Below are positions 1 to 7,930 of a stretch of DNA of 13,420 nt, in pieces. How positions within the stretch are numbered: the first letter of the stretch is position 1; every line of letters begins with the position of its first letter. The notes beneath the pieces were generated by a model. The model saw only the letters and a list, made by a program, of their open reading frames with translations. It was not told the DNA's origin and did not search any database. This stretch comes from Candidatus Poseidoniaceae archaeon. Its GTDB lineage: Archaea > Thermoplasmatota > Poseidoniia > Poseidoniales > Poseidoniaceae. A program made the translations under genes and the position numbers. The stretch spans positions 1 through 13,420 of the forward strand of contig JASLVI010000031.1 in NCBI GenBank assembly GCA_030741455.1, read 5' to 3'.

Positions 1-1662
1 CAACCAGTTGAAGATCTTCGCACCGGTTGGAATCGCAACCGCCATGGTTGTGATCATGAACGCAGCACGCCAGAATGGATCCATACCCGAAGTGAGCATG
101 TGGTGGCCCCAGACGATGAAACCAACAATACCGATTCCAGCCATGGCGAACACCATCGACTTGTAACCGAAGATGGAACGTCGAGCGCTTGTAGCGAGAA
201 CTTCAGAGACGATTCCGAAGGCTGGAATGATAACCACGTATACCTCAGGATGGCCAAAGAACCAGAACAGGTGCTGGAACAACAACGGATCACCACCGCC
301 CGTAAAGAACGTCGAACCTATGGTATGGTCAAACATCAGGAAGGCAACACCGATGATCAAGGCTGGCAAGGACATGAACAGCATGAAGACGCTCACGAAT
401 GCCGACCAGGTGAACAATGGCATCTTCATCCATGTGATTCCTGGCGCACGCATAGTGAACACCGTGGTGATGAAGTTGACACCACCGAGTGTCGACGATG
501 CACCGAGCATCAACATACCAGCAATGAAGGCCGTAGTACCAGCATTCGCGCCGTAATCTCCAGCATTGTTCAATGAGGAGTATGGAGGGTACATAACCCA
601 CGTAATGTCAGCACCTTCGCCGGACCAAATACCTGCAAAGATGAGTGGTGCGGAGAAGACGAGGAGCCAAAGACCCATAGCGTTGATTCGAGGGAAGGCC
701 AAATCCTTGGCACCGATTTGCAATGGTAGAACGTAGTTGAGGAAACCAGCGATCATCGGCATGGCGCCCAAGAAGATCATCGTCGTTCCGTGCAAGGTGA
801 AGAAGGAGTTGTACTCCTGTTGCGTCAAGAAGTCGTTCTCAGGGAGTGCGAGTTGAATACGGAACAGAAGCGCAAGAACGCCACCAACAAGGAAGAAGAA
901 GAATCCAAACAAGAAGTACATGATACCGACTTCTTTGTGATCGGTTGTGGTCAACCATGGCTTGAGATAACTCCAGAAGCTTCCAACGGTGAAGGTATCA
1001 GGACTTCGTCGGTAGAAGACCCACATTGTTCCGATGAGGATGATCGAGAGTGACAAACCAATGGCGGTCAAGAGAATGACCAAAGGAGGTGCGGATGGGC
1101 CCTTTGCATCAGCGTTCAAGCCAGGAACGACGACGTTCTTGACACTCCAATAGTCGCCCATTGCTCCTTTGCCGTCTCCTTTACCGGAGTTGCCATTGAC
1201 CGCATTTCCAAGAATGGTGATTTCGACGGTTTCAGCATCGCTTGCGGGAGCTGCGAATTCAAAATCCCATGAACGGAATTTGTTCCCATCTTCGGTGTGA
1301 GTAAGCCCACCATCCATATCTTGACTGTAGGAAGGATCTATGGTGGTGATGCTACCGCCGCCATCGACGACAATACGGAATCCACCTTGTACGCCATTCC
1401 AGCCTTGTGCAGGATCTCCGCCTCCTTCAAGTTCCATTGCGTCGTTTACCAGCGTGATGGTAAACACGTAAGTTTCGCTCGCATTGAACGTTTCGGGAAG
1501 GCCCTCGACGAGGATGGTCGTAGAGCCATCATTTCCGCCTGAGTGGCAAGTACATCCTGCATTTGCACTGCTACCAATACCGCCTGGCATAGCGCTGAAT
1601 TGCGGTACGAGCATCAATGCAACAAGAAGTAGGGAGAGGATACCAACGACACCTCGTCGCAT
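1..1662 (-). CDS. coxA: Cytochrome c oxidase subunit I with N-terminal secreted domain (3' partial)
   Basis: Catalytic subunit of an A-type haem-copper oxygen reductase in the cytoplasmic membrane, which reduces O2 to water and pumps protons. The frame is open from ATG 1662 to the left edge (554 codons), so the C-terminus is outside. Visible conserved residues are the low-spin haem ligand His291 (FTLHGTT), the CuB ligand His471 with Glu473 and Tyr475 (GHPEVY), and CuB ligands His520-His521 (WGHHM). D-channel residues Asn309, Asp320 and Asn327 are also present. Glu473 indicates subtype A1. Ordinary CoxA begins near residue 235 here (TTTDHKEVG). Ahead of it lie a signal peptide (about 1-24), a Gly/Asp-rich beta-type domain (about 25-193) with C37-T-C-H40, and an extra membrane helix (about 194-217) followed by Arg-Arg. 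The start overlaps the coxB stop by one base and has a strong Shine-Dalgarno. Identity as CoxA is certain; the role of the extra domain is unknown. Confidence 0.96.
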   Translation of the reverse strand, partial: MRRGVVGILSLLLVALMLVPQFSAMPGGIGSSANAGCTCHSGGNDGSTTILVEGLPETFNASETYVFTITLVNDAMELEGGGDPAQGWNGVQGGFRIVVDGGGSITTIDPSYSQDMDGGLTHTEDGNKFRSWDFEFAAPASDAETVEITILGNAVNGNSGKGDGKGAMGDYWSVKNVVVPGLNADAKGPSAPPLVILLTAIGLSLSIILIGTMWVFYRRSPDTFTVGSFWSYLKPWLTTTDHKEVGIMYFLFGFFFFLVGGVLALLFRIQLALPENDFLTQQEYNSFFTLHGTTMIFLGAMPMIAGFLNYVLPLQIGAKDLAFPRINAMGLWLLVFSAPLIFAGIWSGEGADITWVMYPPYSSLNNAGDYGANAGTTAFIAGMLMLGASSTLGGVNFITTVFTMRAPGITWMKMPLFTWSAFVSVFMLFMSLPALIIGVAFLMFDHTIGSTFFTGGGDPLLFQHLFWFFGHPEVYVVIIPAFGIVSEVLATSARRSIFGYKSMVFAMAGIGIVGFIVWGHHMLTSGMDPFWRAAFMITTMAVAIPTGAKIFNWL

Positions 1663-2654
1663 CACATTTCACCTCCGCCATACGAGTTAGAGGATCCAGA
1701 ATTGGACTTCTTCACACCACTATCGAAATCGCACGTATACCCTTCTCGAGCAACGACTTGAACATCTCCAGTCATGACGGAGTGTTGCAATCCACAGTAT
1801 TCTGCACAGCGGATAGGGTATGTGCCAGCGTCGTCTGGCATGAAGTAGAGGGTAGTTCCTGCTTCAAGACCAGGGACGAAATCTTCCTTCATTCCCCATT
1901 CTGGAACCCAGAAGGCGTGTTGGACGCCAACGTTGCGGTCATCGTCTGCAGGCCCTCTGGATTTCATTGTTGCATCAACAAGCTCATCGCAAGGGACGAT
2001 CATCGGCTCAGAAGGCGTGTTGAACGTATGACGCTCTGGAATGTGCATCCATGTGTGAAGGAGTACGCCCTCGCTATCATAGACCTTGACGTGCGCATAT
2101 TTGTGATCCTTGTAGGTTGCCTCAGGCGCCAACTTGGTATCGTTTTCGTTGACTTCGTAAGAGGATTTAACCGGGTTTTCATCCCTATCAACAGTCTTGA
2201 CTTCGAAGGACGCCACACTTGGGTTATCTGCATAATCAACCCGGACTCTCCCGTCTTCCCAAGTAACTTCAACACCAGTGTCGGTGTCTTCCCAAGTGAG
2301 TGATTCAGTGTATTCGAATTCGAAATACCATTGGTAGGCATTGATGTTGATTTCAAAAGAATCCTCCGTATCAGGGTTCCAGACGGCTGTGTTTGAACCG
2401 AGTGCGAGAACCGTCAACCAGACAACAAGAATGGTTGGTAGGACGTAGAACATCGCCTCAAGAGCAGTATTGTGCCGTTCGACAGGGAATGCGCCAACTT
2501 CGATGTGATCGAGTTCGGTTGTGTCAGGCTCAACGCCATCGCGATATCGCAAAATCGCTGTAAAAAGCCAACCGAATGTGAAAATTCCGACCAAAATTGA
2601 CCAGAACATGTATTTGTCGTAGAGAATCCAGAAAACGGTATCTTCCGCTGGCAT
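1662..2654 (-). CDS. coxB: Cytochrome c oxidase subunit II
   Basis: Accepts electrons from a soluble or membrane donor through the binuclear CuA centre and passes them to subunit I. The product is 330 aa. It has two N-terminal membrane helices (about 15-36 and 66-86), an aromatic YQWYFEF segment (107-113) and a complete CuA site: His246, Cys283, Glu285, Cys287, His291 and Met294 (C-x-E-x-C-x-x-x-H-x-x-M). Between the aromatic segment and HAFWVPEWG lies a long, acidic stretch (about 115-235), larger than in mitochondrial-type subunits. The C-terminus ends in a Ser/Gly-rich tail with a lone Cys308. ATG 2654 is the natural start. The gene is upstream of, and overlaps, coxA, so the two are co-transcribed. 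No lipobox is seen at the N-terminus. Confidence 0.96.
   Translation of the reverse strand: MPAEDTVFWILYDKYMFWSILVGIFTFGWLFTAILRYRDGVEPDTTELDHIEVGAFPVERHNTALEAMFYVLPTILVVWLTVLALGSNTAVWNPDTEDSFEININAYQWYFEFEYTESLTWEDTDTGVEVTWEDGRVRVDYADNPSVASFEVKTVDRDENPVKSSYEVNENDTKLAPEATYKDHKYAHVKVYDSEGVLLHTWMHIPERHTFNTPSEPMIVPCDELVDATMKSRGPADDDRNVGVQHAFWVPEWGMKEDFVPGLEAGTTLYFMPDDAGTYPIRCAEYCGLQHSVMTGDVQVVAREGYTCDFDSGVKKSNSGSSNSYGGGEM
1669..1676 (-). promoter_or_regulatory. Shine-Dalgarno for coxA
   Basis: Read on the minus strand, GGAGGTGA lies 6 nt upstream of the coxA ATG (1662) and inside the last codons of coxB. It supports the long fused coxA start rather than an internal start at the oxidase core, and suggests translational coupling of the two subunits. 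Confidence 0.8.
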
Positions 2655-2822
2655 GGTTGCACCCTGAATTAAGGGGCGAGAAGGCCTTCTTTAAGCGTTG
2701 GCGTAAAGCAAGCACCAGAGTGAAATTCTTTACCTCCTTTTTCTTTCATATGAATGTATGTTCTTCATCGATTTCACACATCTTCAAGAAGCGCCTGATA
2801 TGTCGTTGTTCTAGGTGCAAAC
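2655..2822. promoter_or_regulatory. Divergent intergenic region, coxB / TOPRIM gene
   Basis: This 168-bp spacer separates two genes read outward and must hold both promoters. On the minus strand a TTAAAG-type box (plus-strand 2688-2696) would place transcription start near 2665, just ahead of the coxB ATG. On the plus strand only weak AT-rich candidates are seen (for example TGATATG near 2796-2802). No RNA gene or repeat was recognised. Confidence 0.45.
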
Positions 2823-3290
2823 ATGGACCCAACCAATTCCATCGAGCGGTTTGAAATCGCAGGAAAGGCGTTGGGTGAGGCACGTCATCGAAACCGAGAG
2901 GAAGGATTAGCCATCATCGTTGAAGGGCCAAGAGACAAAGCGGCGCTTCTCCGCCTTGGCTTTGAAGGCCCGATTGAGGTCGTGAATCGAGGCTGGGGCA
3001 TGGATAAATTTGCAGCCTATCTGTATGAGACGTATGGTACGCGAACGAGTGATCGTAAATCGACGATGACGTTGCTGATGGATTGGGATCGAACTGGAGG
3101 GAAATTACAAGCAAACCTTCGTCGAAGACTCGAATCCTTCGATGTCATGATCGATGAAGAACTTCGCAAGGTCTTGATGAAAACGCTCAAGCCCGAAACA
3201 CGGGTTGTCGAAAGTCTTGGGGGACTTGTCGGTGCCCTTGCACCTCATATGGAGCTCGAGGCTACACTTCGTCAGGAAGAGGAAGTGTAG
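2823..3290 (+). CDS. Small TOPRIM-domain protein
   Basis: A 155-aa protein that is essentially one TOPRIM fold, the metal-binding domain found in primases, topoisomerases, RNase M5 and OLD nucleases. The first motif is IIVEGPRDKAAL, with acidic Glu34 and Lys38. The second is LLMDWDRTG, with Asp87 and Asp89 (D-x-D). A helical C-terminal part follows and ends in an acidic tail. Stand-alone TOPRIM proteins of this size are common in archaea (annotated as small primase-like or UPF0292-type) and have no firm function; nucleic-acid cleavage or RNA processing is inferred from the fold alone. The ATG at 2823 lies just after the divergent promoter region. The next gene follows 45 bp downstream but has its own TATA-like box. 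Confidence 0.8.
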   Translation: MDPTNSIERFEIAGKALGEARHRNREEGLAIIVEGPRDKAALLRLGFEGPIEVVNRGWGMDKFAAYLYETYGTRTSDRKSTMTLLMDWDRTGGKLQANLRRRLESFDVMIDEELRKVLMKTLKPETRVVESLGGLVGALAPHMELEATLRQEEEV

Positions 3291-3305
3291 TGTTTCAGGT
3301 GGAAG

Positions 3306-3313
3306 TTAAAATA
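3306..3313 (+). promoter_or_regulatory. Archaeal TATA box for NERD gene
   Basis: TTAAAATA is centred 26.5 nt upstream of the ATG at 3336, which is the spacing expected if transcription starts at the start codon (leaderless mRNA). No Shine-Dalgarno sequence precedes the ATG, in agreement. Confidence 0.6.
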
Positions 3314-3335
3314 CCCTCCATCCTTCTGTTGAATC

Positions 3336-4556
3336 ATGGGCATTCTGCGCAACTACCGCTGGTTGAAAGCCCGAGAACTCAAAGCGTATCCAAAACCCGA
3401 TTTTGCGAAAAAAGCAGCCACAGAAGCAGAAGTTTCTGTTTGCGAGCGATTGCGAACGTTGGAGGATGTCATCGAAGTCTATCACTCAGCACGTATCGAT
3501 CAAATCATCAGTGGCAAGAGCCGCCGCGAAGCGGATATCATTGTCTTAATGCGAAATCGAATCGTCTTCATCGAAGTCAAGAATTACAAAGGCGAAATTT
3601 CGATGGTCGAGAATGTACTCTATCAGAACGACCAATCAAGAGGATGGACATTTGCCAAACTCGAGGAAGCAGTCGGTCGTTTTCATGAGATTAGCCGACA
3701 CGTCGGCATCCAAATCCAACAAGATGTTATTGAGACCGTGCTTGCTTGCGTTGGTTATGCCGAAGTCGATGAAAGCGTCAAACCCAGAGCGCTTACAGGC
3801 TCGTTTGTTGCAACTTCAACCGACCATCTCCTATCGATTCTCCAACATTCAGAAGAACATCATACAGATTTTGATGAAGCGACGCTCAAGGCGTTGAAGA
3901 AATTGCTTTCCATGTTCGGAACGTGGGATGCCATTGAATTTCCGAACGAGGCTCGACATGAAGGCGATTTGATTCGGCCACGTGATACAATCCGAGAATG
4001 GAGAGTAGCCTACAAGGAGTTGCGAATACGAAATTCACGAACCTGGTGGGGTACCCTGTTTCGAGGTCCGAAATTCATTGGCGAGTTAATTCCACGTCTT
4101 GGCAACAATGCGGAAACCGTCACGCTTGACAAAGATGAATCGGTTGTTCTTCACAATCCTCATGAACGTATGGATGAAGAATATTTGTTCGAAGATGCAA
4201 CGATTCTGACCTTTGGTTACACGGAAGTTCCGGATTGGAACAAGGTTACGTTGATGCAATCACAGAAACCCAAAGCGGAGGCCCGTGAAGCTGTGATTCC
4301 AACGCCCCAAGAAGGTGATGTCATCAAACAAGCACGCGTCATCAAACATCTGGTTCAAGGCGCCCACCAAGGCATTGTGTTTCGACTTGATGCCAAGAAC
4401 GAAGGCATCTATTGGCGAGATCAAATGTCGGTCATGGAATGGGATAACAAGGACATGCTCATGCCTGAGAATTCTGCACACGACGTTGAAGTCACATCAT
4501 CTCGATTTGACAAATCCAAGAAGCGCTGGAAGATTAAAGTCAAGACCATTGGTTGA
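3336..4556 (+). CDS. NERD-domain protein, putative nuclease
   Basis: A 406-aa protein with an N-terminal NERD (nuclease-related) domain of the PD-(D/E)xK superfamily, at about residues 28-130. The visible active-site pattern is Glu30, then Asp67 in READIIV, then Glu80-x-Lys82 in FIEVKNYKG. This is the full set expected for a metal-dependent nuclease. The middle and C-terminal parts (about 130-406) were not recognised. They include Arg/Trp-rich stretches (RTWWGTLFRGP, about 230) and end in a beta-strand-like basic region. No membrane helix, helicase or kinase domain is attached. Its partner upstream is the TOPRIM protein, so both may act on nucleic acids, but a joint role is only an inference. 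It converges with the Lrp gene, with 2 bp between the stops. Confidence 0.8.
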   Translation: MGILRNYRWLKARELKAYPKPDFAKKAATEAEVSVCERLRTLEDVIEVYHSARIDQIISGKSRREADIIVLMRNRIVFIEVKNYKGEISMVENVLYQNDQSRGWTFAKLEEAVGRFHEISRHVGIQIQQDVIETVLACVGYAEVDESVKPRALTGSFVATSTDHLLSILQHSEEHHTDFDEATLKALKKLLSMFGTWDAIEFPNEARHEGDLIRPRDTIREWRVAYKELRIRNSRTWWGTLFRGPKFIGELIPRLGNNAETVTLDKDESVVLHNPHERMDEEYLFEDATILTFGYTEVPDWNKVTLMQSQKPKAEAREAVIPTPQEGDVIKQARVIKHLVQGAHQGIVFRLDAKNEGIYWRDQMSVMEWDNKDMLMPENSAHDVEVTSSRFDKSKKRWKIKVKTIG

Positions 4557-4558
4557 AA

Positions 4559-5014
4559 TTAGTCCGATGGAGGTACGACACGACCATCCTCTTTGACCGT
4601 ATTGAGAACCACTTGTGTAAACGACCGTTGAACACCTTTCAGCGTGAACACGGTCTTGGTTAAATCGTCAAGATCCTTTCTCCCTCGGACACGAGCAAGC
4701 ACCATCGAATCGTAATCCCCCGTTACATCATAGACAGCAAAGACGCGTGGATCTGCAGCGATTTGTTTCTGAACATCGATCATCGAACCTTTCTGAATAC
4801 GCAAACCTGTGATGACCGTCATGGTCCAACCGATGCTTTCCGCATCCAACAAGACCGTGTAGCCTTTGATGACGCCCATCTCTTCGAGGCGACGAAGTCG
4901 ATTGGTGATGGTGCCTTGCGCAACACCAACCCGCTTTGCAAGACCGCGTTGACTGATGCGCGCATCTTCAAGCAATGCAGCGAGGAGGGCCCGGTCGGTC
5001 GTATCAAGATCCAT
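4559..5014 (-). CDS. Lrp/AsnC-family transcriptional regulator
   Basis: A DNA-binding regulator of 151 aa, the usual length for the family. The N-terminal winged helix-turn-helix spans about residues 4-53 (ISQRGLAKRVGVAQGTITNRL, then the wing leading into GVIKGYTV). The C-terminal RAM (Lrp effector-binding/oligomerisation) domain spans about 65-140 and has the characteristic GDYD at 99-102. Such proteins assemble into dimers and octamers and often sense amino acids; the effector here cannot be read from sequence. It is the last gene of a three-gene minus-strand run, 9 bp after the membrane-protein gene. It could regulate that run or act elsewhere. The start is ATG 5014. Confidence 0.93.
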   Translation of the reverse strand: MDLDTTDRALLAALLEDARISQRGLAKRVGVAQGTITNRLRRLEEMGVIKGYTVLLDAESIGWTMTVITGLRIQKGSMIDVQKQIAADPRVFAVYDVTGDYDSMVLARVRGRKDLDDLTKTVFTLKGVQRSFTQVVLNTVKEDGRVVPPSD

Positions 5015-5023
5015 GAGGCAACG

Positions 5024-6163
5024 TCATGCTTGCTCATCTTCAACGCTTCGTTCGGCTTCGCTGCGAAGAGGAAGTCGAATGTTTTGGGTCCAGCCACCCA
5101 ATGTATCGACATCCATCTTGAGCCGCAAAACCAGAGGCTCGTCGAGCCATTTCTTGAAGCGAACATCGAAGGTTAAACTTGAATCAGATTCAACCGTACT
5201 TCGCTTCACGCCACCTCGCATCGACCATGGTTCGTTTGCTTCACAGCCTTGAATGGCCACATCGCGACGCTTTGTTTCCAGTTCGATGACAATGGCAGGG
5301 TCCTTCCCATCCTTCCACCAGGCCCGAACTTCAGGCAAACCATGTTCTTGATTGAACGAGCTGCGAACGACCGAGAAAACAATCGCTAACATGACAGCAA
5401 TGAACACAAGCGGGGGTAGATAATCGAGGAAGGCAACGTCTTCGCTCGATGTAGGGACGGATGTCTCGTAAAGTGCAATCACACCCGGTGGTTCAATCGA
5501 ATCCACTTGTGCACCGATGACGGCGATGAGAACTTTCCATCCATATCGTTCTTCAGAAAGGTCGACACCTGCAGCATAGAGATGCTCGTACGAAACGATG
5601 ACCTCAACTTCTGAAACATTGCCATCCGTTCGATAAAAACCAACTTCTGAGGTCAAATCTCGAACCATGTAAGTCAGTTCGCGACCATGATCATCCTCGC
5701 TCTTTTCTTCAATAAAGAGGATCTGCATCATTACATCGTTCCGGATTTCTACAAGTGGTTCAACGGTCAAATTTCCTGCGAGGTAGTATTGATCTTCAAG
5801 ATCTGAACGGATGGAAAGCGTCCCTTTCACATCGACAAGATGTTGACGTTCTTCGGAGTTGTTTCCATTGATTACTGATCGGCTTTCATTCCATCCAATA
5901 CCAGCGTTATCGGCACGGTTTTTTGCATCATCATCAGGCCATGAGGAACCGGTTTGATCACTGTATCGCCACCACTGAATGACGATATCATCATCGGTTG
6001 TCTCAACACAAGTATCGCAATCGACGGTCAAACTTGGGAAGTGTTCCACGTAACGTCGCTCAGCATCAACTGGATCTCCTACGTTCCATTCGATGTGCAC
6101 ACTTGTTGCAGCAGCAGCAACCGGCAACAACGCGATGAGGAAGAGGACAGGAATGACTCTCAT
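5024..6163 (-). CDS. Signal-peptide, single-pass membrane protein of unknown function
   Basis: A 379-aa protein that I do not assign to a family. It has a clear signal peptide (about 1-19, ending VAAAA), then an extracellular region of about 230 residues with Cys49-x-x-Cys52 and N-glycosylation sequons at Asn92, Asn101, Asn131 and Asn182. One membrane helix follows (about 249-267), then a cytoplasmic domain of about 110 residues. The topology suggests a surface or sensor-like protein. No kinase, protease or transporter motif is visible. The ATG at 6163 overlaps the stop of the methyltransferase gene by 4 bp (ATGA), so the two are translated from one message, and the Lrp regulator follows 9 bp downstream. 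The link to RNA methylation may be only genomic packing. Confidence 0.85.
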   Translation of the reverse strand: MRVIPVLFLIALLPVAAAATSVHIEWNVGDPVDAERRYVEHFPSLTVDCDTCVETTDDDIVIQWWRYSDQTGSSWPDDDAKNRADNAGIGWNESRSVINGNNSEERQHLVDVKGTLSIRSDLEDQYYLAGNLTVEPLVEIRNDVMMQILFIEEKSEDDHGRELTYMVRDLTSEVGFYRTDGNVSEVEVIVSYEHLYAAGVDLSEERYGWKVLIAVIGAQVDSIEPPGVIALYETSVPTSSEDVAFLDYLPPLVFIAVMLAIVFSVVRSSFNQEHGLPEVRAWWKDGKDPAIVIELETKRRDVAIQGCEANEPWSMRGGVKRSTVESDSSLTFDVRFKKWLDEPLVLRLKMDVDTLGGWTQNIRLPLRSEAERSVEDEQA

Positions 6164-7869
6164 TCTTCTTCCTCCAGTCCTAAACGTATCGAGAGCAACC
6201 GCCGTTCAGCCTTGTCGAGCATTAACGTAACACGTGTCCCGCACCAACCATTGATGATCAGTGTACCTGTTTGGTGATGACATCGCATGAGGATCGCACC
6301 TTGAGGAGAGGGTGTCTCTCCAAAGATAATGTCTGGTTCCAATGCTTCGCCCCGTAGGAGTCGTATCAATGCATCCGATTCGATGACGACAAGTTCGTTG
6401 GACAATCGGTCGTAAAGCAGTGGAATAGACTCCTGTCGCGCACGCCATTGCCCATTTTTCGAAACAAATGCAGGAAGGCCAACATGCAGCACTTGCAACG
6501 GATGGAAAGTACCTGCTGGCCATCGATCACCACGTTTATTTGGCGTTTCTTGTGCCCAAATGCGATCATGGACAAGGCGGGGGGCAATCGCCATTCGCTT
6601 GCCACGTTTCCACCATGAGTAATCCGTATCGGTCAATTGACATTGTTCGATAACAACAGCAGTTTCTTGTTCATTTGCTCCATGAACTGTATGGCGATTG
6701 GCTGGAGGCGCATCGAGCAGTCTTGATTCCCAGCCCGAATCTTCTCGACGTTTCGCGAGTTTATCGATAAACGTCTTCGCCACACCTTCCGGTGTAGCAT
6801 CCTCTCGATGCCGCAAAAGTGCCACATAGAAGCCTCCAGTATTGTTGTCTTGAGGATACAATCGGCGCGTCTTTGGTAAAGCATCGAGGAGTCCCTGTTC
6901 GCTTGGAGGCAGATATCGATCATCGAAGAATGGAACCGTTTCAGGTTTGTCTGATACATTTCCATCTTCATCGAGCGGCGACCATGTGGAAAGGCCTTGA
7001 TGCCAAACCAAACCATCAACCTTGGATTCATCAATTTCGATGACGTCCATCCACGGACATTTCCGAATCAATTCAGCAATAACAGCCTCGTTTTCGACAG
7101 GATCGATGGAACAGGTCGAGTAGACCATCATGCCGCCAGGACGAAGCAACTGTGCACCTCTTGAAGCGATATCAACTTGCAACTGGAACATGGTCCGGCC
7201 ACCTTTCGGTGACCAACTCCACCACACATCCTTGTTCTTGCGCGAAGTTGCACTGCCTGTACAGGGGACATCGGCGACGATGGCATCGAAACCTGGCTTT
7301 GGAATACGTCCAACGTGCCGTCCATCGTGTTGCGTAATCATGACATTGTGAAGAGAGAGACGCCCTCGATTGCTTGCGAGCATGTTGACGCGACCGGAAA
7401 TCGGTTCGTTGGCAACGACCACTCCTGATGGAGCCATTCGTTCAGCAGCATGGGTCGCCTTTGAACCCGGTGCTGCACAGAGATCGATGAGCAGTTCATT
7501 CGGTTGTGGATCGAGAACTAGGATAGGAAGCATGCTCGCAGCTTCTTGTCGTGTGACGCGCCCAGTATCGTGAAGCAATGCGAGCAGTTCTCTCGTCCCA
7601 TCCCGAGGGGCTTGCCCACGAGCGAATGGAAGTTGGTATGCTTCGTTACCAACCGACCACGATAATGGCGTAGCGCCCATTGCTAGCAGTTGCTGGCGCG
7701 TCCAATCAATATCGTAGTGATGCATCGTCAGCCGCAAGGTTTCTGGAAGCGGTTCAGTAGCGGTTTGTATCCATGTGGCTCGATCGATGCCGAGCGATTC
7801 AGCAAGACCGGTAAGTGGTGCAATCTGAGCTTGAGCGAAGAGGCCATCCTCACCACTCCGCTCGCCCAT
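6160..7869 (-). CDS. RNA cytosine-C5 methyltransferase, NSUN2/Trm4-like
   Basis: Transfers methyl from S-adenosylmethionine to C5 of cytosine in RNA, probably tRNA. The product is 569 aa. The Rossmann-fold core contains motif I at about 129-137 (DLCAAPGSK, SAM binding), motif IV at 200-204 (DVPCTG, Cys203) and motif VI at 249-254 (VYSTCS, nucleophile Cys253). The GRVTRQEAASMLP stretch ahead of motif I is typical of the Trm4/NSUN2 branch. The conserved KDVWWSWSP follows motif IV. After a linker, the C-terminal part (about 415-569) resembles the PUA-like tail of NSUN2, including FHPLQVLHVGLPAF. The overall layout is closer to the eukaryotic enzyme than to short bacterial RsmB/RsmF proteins. It is first in the run and overlaps the next gene by 4 bp. 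The exact target position is unknown. Confidence 0.92.
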   Translation of the reverse strand: MGERSGEDGLFAQAQIAPLTGLAESLGIDRATWIQTATEPLPETLRLTMHHYDIDWTRQQLLAMGATPLSWSVGNEAYQLPFARGQAPRDGTRELLALLHDTGRVTRQEAASMLPILVLDPQPNELLIDLCAAPGSKATHAAERMAPSGVVVANEPISGRVNMLASNRGRLSLHNVMITQHDGRHVGRIPKPGFDAIVADVPCTGSATSRKNKDVWWSWSPKGGRTMFQLQVDIASRGAQLLRPGGMMVYSTCSIDPVENEAVIAELIRKCPWMDVIEIDESKVDGLVWHQGLSTWSPLDEDGNVSDKPETVPFFDDRYLPPSEQGLLDALPKTRRLYPQDNNTGGFYVALLRHREDATPEGVAKTFIDKLAKRREDSGWESRLLDAPPANRHTVHGANEQETAVVIEQCQLTDTDYSWWKRGKRMAIAPRLVHDRIWAQETPNKRGDRWPAGTFHPLQVLHVGLPAFVSKNGQWRARQESIPLLYDRLSNELVVIESDALIRLLRGEALEPDIIFGETPSPQGAILMRCHHQTGTLIINGWCGTRVTLMLDKAERRLLSIRLGLEEEE

Positions 7870-7930
7870 AGCCGCCCCTGAAGACGCATCCCTTTGTGTC
7901 TTACGAAGCCGTTAGCATCATATCGCGAGA
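7870..7930. promoter_or_regulatory. Short divergent promoter region
   Basis: Only 61 bp separate the divergent starts of the methyltransferase and the membrane-protein genes, so both promoters must lie here or within the coding ends. I see no convincing TATA box on either strand. Confidence 0.35.

Noticed and set aside
100..576. Open frames on the plus strand across coxA (for example 100-576 and 790-1053)
   Set aside because: They are antisense to a fully conserved CoxA frame and have low-complexity, non-protein-like composition.
1543..1554. Possible haem c motif in the CoxA extra domain
   Set aside because: The residues read Cys-Thr-Cys-His, with one residue between cysteines instead of two, so a canonical C-x-x-C-H haem site is not claimed.
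1617..2303. A 228-codon plus-strand frame
   Set aside because: It is antisense to coxB, whose CuA ligands are all present. The opposite frame is open by codon bias and shows no recognisable domain.
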